Origin: Euptelea pleiosperma
Taxonomy: Eukaryota > Streptophyta > Magnoliopsida > Ranunculales > Eupteleaceae
Direction of reading: 5' to 3'
Assembly: GCA_035048495.1 (NCBI GenBank)
Contig: CM068544.1
Span: 43,177,893-43,241,892 of the forward strand
Length of the DNA stretch: 64,000 bases
Position 1 is the stretch's first letter. Each line of letters begins with the position of its first letter. The notes beneath the pieces were generated by a model. The model worked only from the letters and a program-made list of their open reading frames with translations, was not told where the DNA came from and did not search any database. This document shows, piece by piece, positions 56,437 to 64,000 of this stretch. A program made the translations under genes and the position numbers.

Positions 56437-57135
56437 TCTATATTACAAAACAGCTCAGTTGTCTCCCCCTCTTATAGGCTTCGATAAAGAAGAGCTCAGG
56501 GCCGTGGTCTCTATACACGTTGAGGCGTAGGGCGAAAATTTTATATAAGGCTTTTTTGTTATATTTAATATATTAATATATATGGTATTAATTAAAAAAA
56601 TTAAACTCGATATTATTAGAAATCTTTATATAAAAAATATTCTTGATAATCAAAAACTACAAAAAAAAAAAAAAAATTTAGATGCAGAGGACACCCAGTG
56701 CAGTCACCAGTCAACGCAGAGGACTCTCGTTGCCCTACATAGATCATTTTTTCGGCACAATGACTGCATGGATGTTCAGCCCGCCTATTGGTGGATAAAC
56801 ACACTAAAAATTAGCTTAATTGATGATTTTTAGCCATTAGATTTACTACCCAAAAAATATGCTTGAATCCAACGGGTACAATTATGTTCTAAAAAGTACT
56901 AAAATCTATGGCTAGAGGAAAATCAATCAGGTTGATTTTTGGTTTGTATATACATTAAGGGGTTGGCTAAAAATCCATGTGGTTAGTGAGAACTGGGCTG
57001 GGGGTCTTCTCTCACCAAGGGGCCTTAGGCGACTGCCTTAATGGACTTAAGGTAGAGCCGGCACTAGACGGTGGATCTCAGCCACTCACACCTGATTTTG
57101 GCAAATGCTTTGTCGGGACACGGGTCAGCCGCTAG
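56437..57135. mobile_element. Helitron-like element interrupted by a composite transposon
   Basis: The 5' end TCTATATTACAAAACAGCTC follows an A, and the 3' end finishes in GCCGCTAG before a T, both Helitron-like. The text TTGTCTCCCCCTCTTATAGG and GGTGGATCTCAGCCACTCAC matches the compact copies at 61,243-61,566. It is split by the composite at about 56,508-57,068. Confidence 0.6.
56508..57068. mobile_element. Composite element, inverted copy of 42505-43066
   Basis: The ends are AGGGCCGTGGTCTCTATACA and AAGGTAGAGCCGGCAC. Inner CTTGATAATCAAAAACTAC, the poly-A stretch, the nested GGATGTT MITE and AAGGGGCCTTAGGCGACTGC all mirror the 42.5-kb copy. Confidence 0.65.
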
Positions 57136-58640
57136 TAATAAATAATAAAACAAGTTACAACTGAAATCACAATTACTACTAAATATTTCCTTAATTAATG
57201 ACACGTATTTCTTATCCACATCGGTAAAGTCCCTTTTAAGGAAAGACAAATCTACAGTACACCCACCTCTCCTTCGGGCTACAGTTGTAGGACACCCATG
57301 AAAAATTACCAAAACAGCCTAACAGTCACGTGGTAAATATTTATTTTTTCATTGCGAGATGAGATCTCTATTTTTCGTCTAACTTATCGTGATATTTTGA
57401 TTAATTTCTAAGAATAATAGATTTTAGGGTAAGATCCTATTCAATAAATAGTATATTTATAAAAGGATCATTTATTGATTTTCTTGTAAATGGTTTTACA
57501 GAAAAGGACACGTATGCCTGAAGTGTTGATAAAGAAAAAAGTTTTATAACATTTATGCAAAAATCATTTCTAGAAAATATATTCAGGTCATTAGAAGAAA
57601 ATTCAAAGCCAACCTGCAAGAAATTACGAAGAAACTTCCACGCCCGATGGAGAAAGTTTGACACCTTTTTAATTTCGGGACATATTGCTCCTCGACAAAC
57701 CCTTCAAATTACGATATTACCTCCATAGCTAAAGCAATAAACAAAAGAAAAATACAAGTATCTTAGTCATAGTGACCATCTAGAAGAAGAATATCAAGAC
57801 ACATGGCATACATCCAAGAGGTGAGACCCACGCTCAATGGTCGCACCCAAGACATTTCTTTCCGAGTAGAACTTTGATGATGGACCACAGTATGAACCAC
57901 GTGTCACACTCGTAGTGACCATTGACTGTGTGGATGTTTGGCCCATTCCTAGGTCGACCTATATATTGGATCTTTTATACAGGTCCTGAGGTCCACCTAG
58001 GGCCAAACTTCAATAGGTTCAGTGGTCTTTAAGAGTTTGCCACGTGGCTCATATTGTAGTCTGTCATCAACACTGATGACGGACGTCCGAAAGCAAAGTT
58101 CTATTACCGGAAGAATCAACGCAATAGAGAATCTGGTGAAGGACCCAGGAAAAAGCTTTACAATGAACAAAGCAGCGGATTTTTCAACAAAAAAGATATT
58201 TCTCCGTAGAAGCCATCACGTGGTAGGTCCTTTTCCCCCAAAGTTTGTGACACGTGGCTTGAAGACAATAGGTATAGATGAATCCGCCTTTGCTCTGGGC
58301 GAGCTGAGCGACGTGTTCCTCAGGGCCTCTCTTTTGCACCACATGTACCCCTAAAACTGTATTTTTCCAATTTAAATTCAACCACAAATACTTTATTTTT
58401 ACATGAATTAGACAGTTTTAAGGTTGGGTACGTGTCCTAAAAGGGGAGGCACGAAACAAAATTTTGCTCAAGCCTACTCGCTAGGAATTTATAGTGTAGA
58501 TTTAATTGTAATAAAAAGGACAGAATAGGTAATTAAATGTCTCAAAGCATATCTCATCCATGCCTTTTGCCTATAAATAAATAATTAAATAAACATATCT
58601 CATCTATTGATTCTAAGTTTCTATATTCCACGGGATGAGA
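57136..58640. other. Intergenic; one G-box MITE at about 57,870-58,075
   Basis: The MITE arms are GACCACAGTATGAACCACGTG and CCACGTGG (58040-58047) CTCATATTGTAGTC; its centre is short and decayed. A plus frame at 58,022-58,354 overlaps the MITE and resembles nothing known. No supported gene. Confidence 0.5.
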
Positions 58641-58649
58641 TATTTTTGG

Positions 58650-59340
58650 GCCCATCTAAAATATTACCAAAGCATCCTCCTCGTCCCCAAATGTTTGGGT
58701 TCGGCAACGGAAATCCTATTTTGTCATTCGACTCTATTTAGGGCCTGTTTGGTACGTGAGAAAAAGAGTTCCGACGGCGAATATTTAGCCAGGCAAATAT
58801 TATCTTGGCTAAATATTTGCTCAGAGCAATATTTAACAATGTTTGGTACGTGTATGAGCTAGCTCACTTCAGCTTACTTCATTTTCTTTCAATTTGAGTG
58901 GGTCCCACATATCAAAGTAAGTCAAAAATAGGCTGGGCGAGTGCAGTAACCACATATCATGTCAAAGAATAAAAAAAAATTTATTTTTATCTTTTTTATA
59001 TATTAAAAAATTAATTTTTATTGAAAATAGTGATTTTCCGGCGAGAAAATAAAATTTTCTCACCAAGGCATAATCGGCGTGAAAATATTTTCACAGGGGG
59101 GGGTGATCAAATGTTTTCCCGCCGCGGAGGGCAAATATGAGGGCCCGACTAAATATTTGCCGAGGGCGAGTGGCTGCCAAACGCAGCCGGGCGAATATTT
59201 GCTTGGCCAAATATTTTATTTGCCTGCCGCGGAACGTTACCAAACAGGCCCTTAAAGTTATATCTTCTGTCAAATTATATGCCTTCAAATTTTTTCTTAC
59301 TACTTCAATCCATGTCATTTTCAATTTTCTACACCCCTCT
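58650..59340 (-). mobile_element. RTE 3' fragment split by a Tourist-like MITE
   Basis: ATCCTCCTCGTCCCCAAATGTTTGGGTTCGGC and the TCATTCGACTCTATTTA text resemble an RTE 3' end, and sequence resembling its continuation resumes after the MITE at 59,252. No coding domain remains, so the call is tentative. Confidence 0.45.
58741..59251. mobile_element. Tourist-like (PIF/Harbinger) MITE with AAATATTTGC arrays
   Basis: The TIRs GGGCCTGTTTGGTACGT and ACGTTACCAAACAGGCCC are flanked by TTA on both sides (58738-58740 and 59252-59254), the canonical 3-bp target. Both subterminal regions carry repeated AAATATTTGC/GCAAATATTT motifs. No transposase. Confidence 0.88.
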
Positions 59341-59369
59341 TTTTATGACTTCTTTGATTCATGAAACAG

Positions 59370-59562
59370 GATTTTGGGGACCAATGTCTGGGATGTGGGC
59401 TCGCTGTTGTCAATTTTGAGAATCCAACGGTACATGTTTGTGCCTAGGCAAAAAGTGAATGCCAGCTCAGCACAACAACCGCTGTTGGATTCTCGAAATC
59501 AACGCCTGAGAGCAGACGTCTCGGGCGGCATTGATTCAAAAAGTTGGTACCCCAATTCCAAC
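59370..59562. mobile_element. Short foldback MITE (GAATGCCAGCTCAGCA core)
   Basis: TTGAGAATCCAACGG and CCGCTGTTGGATTCTCGAAA face each other around AAAAAGTGAATGCCAGCTCA. It is related to the copies at 44,080 and 54,600. Edges are approximate. Confidence 0.5.
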
Positions 59563-59761
59563 CCTTGATTCATATAATTTCTCCATTTTATATTGCTTTT
59601 AATTTTCTCCGTATTGCGATTTTTTTTTTTAATTAAGGCACAACGTGTTCCAAATGACTTAAGACAATTGCCCATTGACTCACAACCTCCAACGACGAGG
59701 CGTGTACCAACACCTCATTCATTAATTTAGTATAAACTTATTAGAAATGGTGAGTATAAAC

Positions 59762-60002
59762 CAAGGTTTAATGCCTCCTTTACAACACTATAACAGATAT
59801 TTTACATTACCGTTATGTCCGTTATAAGAGGTCACATCATGTTCAAAATATTATTTTTTTTATTCTTGTTTATTTTTCTATATAATTTTTTTTATAAGTA
59901 TGATTTAAGTCTACTTTTTGGGGGTTGGATTTATTTTATTTTTTTCAAGTAACTTTGGAGCGTTACCGTTGTAACGGCTATAACGTTTTTTTTAAAACCA
60001 TG
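59762..60002 (+). mobile_element. hAT-like element, AACGG type, first of a back-to-back pair
   Basis: It runs from CAAGGTTTAATGCC to TTTTTTAAAACCATG. The left flank GTATAAAC (59754-59761) and right flank GTATAGAT (60003-60010) are a probable 8-bp duplication with two changes. Its CCGTTATAAC-type motifs are fewer and more diverged than in its neighbour, so it is older. Confidence 0.75.
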
Positions 60003-60010
60003 GTATAGAT

Positions 60011-60298
60011 CATGGTTTAAAAAACGGCCGTTTAAACGGTAACGCCCCAAGCTCGTTTCCGTTTAAACCCATTTTATCGGTTTTGAAAAAAACGGCCGTT
60101 TTTTGGTTTTAACAGCCGTTAAAACCGTTTAATTTCCATTAAATTCCATTTTTTTTTTAATTTTCAAATTTCAAAATTTGAATTTCAGTGCCACTTTTTC
60201 CATTTTTGCCCCTGCCCGTTTCAATCTGTTTTAACGGCTGTTTAAACGGTAACGCCCCCAGTCCGTTTAACCGTTAAAACGGCCTCCTTTAAACCTTG
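60011..60298 (-). mobile_element. hAT-like element, AACGG type, second of the pair
   Basis: The ends are CATGGTTTAAAAAACGGCCG and GGCCTCCTTTAAACCTTG, so it lies in the opposite orientation to its neighbour. It is flanked by perfect GTATAGAT 8-mers (60003-60010 and 60299-60306). Dense AACGG/CCGTT arrays. It is the shortest and best-bounded copy of the family here. Confidence 0.9.
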
Positions 60299-60306
60299 GT
60301 ATAGAT

Positions 60307-61242
60307 TATAGTATAGAGGTCCCAACTCCCAACTACCAACGAGTGGCTCAACGACAAAACCTTTTAAAACATGAATGAAACACTTACGATACTACAATCC
60401 ATTAGGTTGACTGGGCTTGTCCATAGGATTGGGATCTAGAAGCAAACTATCGATCTAAAGCTAGGGACATCCAATGGATGTTGCATCACACAAAAGAAAC
60501 CATCAGTTAATTCTACGGTCGAAAATGACGCGCATATGTCAAACGAATACGGGATCTATTACATTAAAATAAATATAAAATATCTTCCACTAGAAAATAA
60601 CCTACAAACCCGTTCTAGTTTGTTTGTTGCACAAATCACATGCTTCACCTGCCCCCCAACCGAATCCCAGACCAAAAGAATATAAAATAGGACATGCCCG
60701 CCATTTTGTGAAAGGCTGGGGTTAAAATATGGAAATTAGTCCAACCAGGAAAATAAAACCCTATAAGAACCAAAGCTTTACCATGTTATCCACTTGTCAG
60801 ATGGATTCTTTACTACATTCGATGATTCGAAGATCACGAATAACAGGAACTCTGCTCACACGCCCTACTCGGTTCACACGCGCTACTCTGCTCTCACTCT
60901 CACTTGATTGGGGGGCTGTTAACATCTATGAATTTCGTGATAATCACATCTTGTCCCATTGCCCCATGTAAATTAACAAAACACCTTCAGATGTTGACAG
61001 CCCCCCAATCAAGCAGGAACGCGAGCCACAACATCTGAGAACTGGCCCCCCCAAATTATTCACACGCGCACACACACCATGTAAAACTAGACTAAAAACA
61101 GAGATTACATCTTCCAACTCATGTCAAGAAGCACCGAGGACAACCTAACAACGAAGTAGTACTCGTCTTTATAGCCGTCTAGTTTGACAATAAATATTAG
61201 ATTTTAGCGGTGGGTGGGCGTTACCGTTATATTTTACTGCTA
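60307..61242. other. Intergenic; one small inverted repeat
   Basis: CTTGATTGGGGGGCTGT (near 60,903) and ACAGCCCCCCAATCAAG (near 61,000) form a perfect 17-bp inverted pair about 80 bp apart. Nothing else was recognised. Confidence 0.5.
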
Positions 61243-61408
61243 TCTATATCTATATAACAAAACACAAAGGTTGTCTCCCCCTCTTATCTGCTTTACAAAG
61301 GATGGCCAAGATCTTATCATCCCAAATGGATGGTGGATCTAAGCCACTCACACCCGATTTTGACAAACACTTTGTCGGAGAGTGCCGTTGGCACGGGCCA
61401 CCTACTAG
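61243..61408 (+). mobile_element. Miniature Helitron-like element, copy 1
   Basis: It begins TCTATATCTATATAACAAAAC after an A and ends with hairpin GTGCC-GTT-GGCAC (61382-61394) followed 14 bases later by CTAG before a T. A terminal TC, a 3' hairpin and CTRR between A and T are the standard Helitron hallmarks. At 166 bp it encodes nothing. Confidence 0.75.
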
Positions 61409-61566
61409 TTTATATAACAAAACAGGGATGTTGTCTCCCCACTTATCGGCTTCACGAAGGAGGGCTGATATCTTATCCCCCAAATGGATGGTGGATCTCA
61501 GCCAGTCACACCCAATTTTGGCAAATGCTTTGTCGGAGAGTGCCGAGGGCACGGGCCACCTACTAG
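61409..61566 (+). mobile_element. Miniature Helitron-like element, copy 2 in tandem
   Basis: It follows copy 1 directly, starting TTTATATAACAAAACAGGG and ending with hairpin GTGCC-GAG-GGCAC (61540-61552) and CTAG. The stem is identical to copy 1 while the loop differs. Confidence 0.7.
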
Positions 61567-62450
61567 TTTACAACATTACAAAGTTATCGGCATTTTTGTG
61601 ACGTACCCCCTATACTTTCAAGCGTTAGGAATAGCCTCTTAGCCTAGTCCAACCATGGTTGAATATCTTGGGATCAGAGGCTGGATCGGTCATCTCGCTC
61701 GAGATGACGTGAGGGTTCTTCATGAACAACTCATCTAGGGTGAGAAAACCCCATTTCAGGATCGGCCGAGACTTCAAACCATGAGTCCAATCGTCATTTG
61801 AACACCTCGTAGGCTTTCAAACTTTAAGAATGTCCTCTTAATTTAGTCCCATAGTCATTTAAATCGTGTTAAAACATGATATGCATCATGTGCCCGTTAA
61901 TGTAGCTATGAAAAGACCAAATTATTGCAGATACAACACTAACAGTGTGTGATTCAAGTCTGTTTTAGCTCGAGTCATTGGCCGCTATTTGTTTTTTATT
62001 TTAAATATTTACAAAGTTATGGATATTTTTGTAACTGCCAATATACTTTCAAACTTTAGGAATACCCTCTTAACCTAGTCCGACCTTTATTTATTTGAAC
62101 ACCCGTATGCTTTCAAGCTCTAAAAATACCCTCTTTAACGTTGTACAATCGTCATTTGACTCGTGTTAAAACATGATATGCACCATGCATGTGCCCGTTA
62201 ACGCACATATGAAAAGACTAAAATATTGCAGATACAATGTTAACAGCGCGTGATTCAAGTCCGTTTTAATTTGAGTCAATACTATTAAACTAGGTTAACG
62301 GGTATGATAACTTTATCGGCTGTTATTTGTTCTTTTGTAAAACATTGAATACTGTTAAAATGCCGACATAACGATAACAACAACCAATATAACTGTCATA
62401 ACGGCTTTATAATAACTATATATAATATAGTTTTTTTTTTTGCATCCAAT
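61567..62450. other. Intergenic, dispersed repeats
   Basis: Two related blocks (about 61,795-61,985 and 62,040-62,330), each with TTTCAAACTTTAAGAATG/AGGAATACCCTCTT and a GTTAAAACATGATATGCA segment, match the block at 49,070-49,330. A GATCGGCCGAGACTTCAAAC segment near 61,760 matches 3,350. No gene. Confidence 0.45.
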
Positions 62451-62454
62451 TGTT

Positions 62455-62780
62455 ATACCTGGTGGTGGGGCTCGCATGGTGATCATTTTGAACAATCCAA
62501 CTGTATTCTGTGGAGACCATCCTTAATTACGAAAATTCAGTTCATTTTGACATTTATAACCTCATGAAATATTGACTTGAATTTGAGAAATCCCGACTAT
62601 CCAATCAAACCGTTAATTTAGATCATTTTTTTATATGGTTTTCAATCTCAAAATTGTCTGATGTTTGGTGATGATCATCATCATGACAAGTACAATGCAA
62701 TATATATTGCTGGATTGTCCAACATGATCTCCATGTGGGCCCCACCATCGACTGTAAGAATATTGTGTAAGAAATGGGTT
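62455..62780. mobile_element. Foldback MITE (GATCATGTTG family)
   Basis: GGTGGTGGGGCTCGCATGGTGATCATTTTGAACAATCC is mirrored by GGATTGTCCAACATGATCTCCATGTGGGCCCCACC. A relative is at 44,860-45,140. A TCATCATCATGA segment lies in the right arm. Confidence 0.6.
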
Positions 62781-62929
62781 TATAGGTATGAATATATATA
62801 TTTATGTATTCAAATTGCAAAAAAAAAAAAAAAAAGAAAGAAAGAAATGGCTATGAAATTATTTAGAACTATGATAATAATTATTCAAAAAATTTGATAT
62901 ATAACTTATAGACATTTGTGATTTTCAAC

Positions 62930-63175
62930 AAAGAGTGGTTGAGATCTTATCCTCTAAATGGATGGTGGATCTTAGCCACTCACACCCGATTTTGGCAAAC
63001 GTTTTGTCAAATAGTGTCATGGGCATGGACCACCCACTTATACCCCCTCTTATAAATTTCAACAAAGAAGGGCTGAGATCTTATCTCTCAAATGGACGGT
63101 GGATCTTAGCTTCTCACACCTGATTTTGGCAAATGCTTTGTCGGAGAGTGCCGAAGGCACATGCCACCTACTAAT
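62930..63175 (+). repeat. Two more Helitron-like unit fragments in tandem
   Basis: Two units share GATCTTATC, AAATGGAYGGTGGATCTTAGC and TCACACCYGATTTTGGCAAA. The second ends with hairpin GTGCC-GAA-GGCAC and CTAA. The first has a decayed hairpin. Proper 5' ends are missing. Confidence 0.6.
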
Positions 63176-64000
63176 ATCTAAAAAAATATATATTTTTTTT
63201 TGAAATCCAACTCCAACGGGTCTCTATATCCTGCTCTAAATTTGAACTCATACCCTCATATCTATTTGTGACTTCAAATACAGAGATCTCTATTCTTTGA
63301 CTCTAAATATAGAGATTTACTTTTTGTTTTTCTAAATTTTTATCTTTATCCTTTTAATAACTTTTTAAAAAAAATTAAATACCTTTTGTGTCATGTTGGC
63401 TCCAAACATATTTTTTTTAAAGATGGCCTGGTTGTAGTTAAACACTTTTTGAATGGTGTCTCTATCTTCAAATTTGAAGAAGATTATTTTTGGAAAACAA
63501 AATTTGAAGACGCTGATAGAAGTTGACCCATTGTGACGTGACACATTTTACATTTTTTTTCTAAAAAAAGTAAACAATTATCTCCATATGGAATTGTGTC
63601 AACTCATATTTGACAAAAATACCCCTCTAATAAAACTATCCTTATTTGTCTTTTCAAAATTCAAAATGTAAAGTGAGAAGGGGCATTGTTGTCAGAATTG
63701 AAAAAATCATTTCTTATTTTTATGCAAATAAGGATTTTTTTTAGATTTTAAGTTTCTATCTATTTCACACAAACTTCACTAACCATTTATTCAATAGGCA
63801 TATTGAAATCTCCAAAACAGTCAGGTGCATTGCACAGCCCCTTCACCCGTGGCCGTTATCGTTATAACTGGTGAACAATTATGATAATTTATATGAAAAA
63901 TAAAATATAGTTTGTGTGGGAGTGTGAGTAAACCAGATGATCTTACTCTGGCATGAAATGATTATATCTAGGTAGACCCATATTCAAATCTGACTTTGAA
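63176..64000. other. Intergenic, no recognised feature
   Basis: AT-rich sequence with a weakly duplicated CTATATTTAGAGTCAAA-type segment near 63,230-63,330. No ORF or TIR structure worth calling. Confidence 0.4.

Noticed and set aside
58022..58354. 110-codon plus frame
   Set aside because: It begins inside a G-box MITE arm and shows no domain.
61250..61601. Overlapping frames of 78-100 codons on both strands
   Set aside because: They fall within the duplicated Helitron-like units and are explained by the duplication.
1..64000. LTR retrotransposon or integrated virus
   Set aside because: I saw no paired LTRs, protease, integrase or viral replicase motifs. The reverse transcriptases present are L1 and RTE type.

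Overview
This window is nuclear DNA of a flowering plant. The evidence is GT-AG introns, plant proteins recognisable exon by exon (a C-14 sterol reductase, a TIC100 relative and an OTU-domain protease), a eukaryotic tRNA-Val gene, and dense plant-type transposon debris. The species cannot be named from the sequence. Intron bloat and MITE density suggest a large, repeat-rich (perhaps woody) genome, but that is only an inference.

Layout. Bases 1-9,500 hold almost only foldback MITEs, several nested, including long-TIR elements with a CCACGTGG box in each arm, a Mutator-like foldback, a Tourist-like element and hAT-like elements. An OTU cysteine protease gene lies on the minus strand at 12,149-14,508 (5 exons, apparently intact). 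Bases 14,950-17,350 are another nested MITE cluster. From about 23,730 down to 17,900 (minus strand) lies a ruined TIC100 copy with frameshifts, a lost middle section, two L1 insertions and a hAT-like MITE. Head to head with it, on the plus strand, is a complete 13-exon FACKEL gene (24,307-41,189; 369 codons). Its introns carry an L1 (intron 4), a nested RTE / 2.3-kb element / hAT-like stack (intron 8), a GC-AG splice pair (intron 9) and small MITEs (introns 11 and 12, the intron 11 one with clear inverted repeats). A tRNA-Val(AAC) gene is at 44,551-44,624 (minus). Bases 45,740-48,640 are a tandem array of about 459-bp units, each with a tRNA-like SINE segment, invaded by an L1 tail. The rest, 48,650-64,000, has no gene I can support: hAT-like elements, small Helitron-like elements, microsatellites, direct duplications and retrotransposon tails.

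The two intact protein genes are unrelated in function (sterol biosynthesis in the ER; deubiquitination). No operon-like or cluster logic is visible. The most interesting material is in the mobile elements: a hAT-like superfamily with a fixed terminal asymmetry (CAAGG at one end, CATGG at the other) and dense AACGG or GAAATTTCGG arrays; a back-to-back pair of such elements sharing one target duplication; a G-box-carrying MITE family, one copy of which supplies a G-box/C-box about 200 bp upstream of the FACKEL start; and a datable nest of insertions in one intron. I did not find a new enzyme system. All exon borders were read by eye from splice consensus, reading phase and remembered family sequence.
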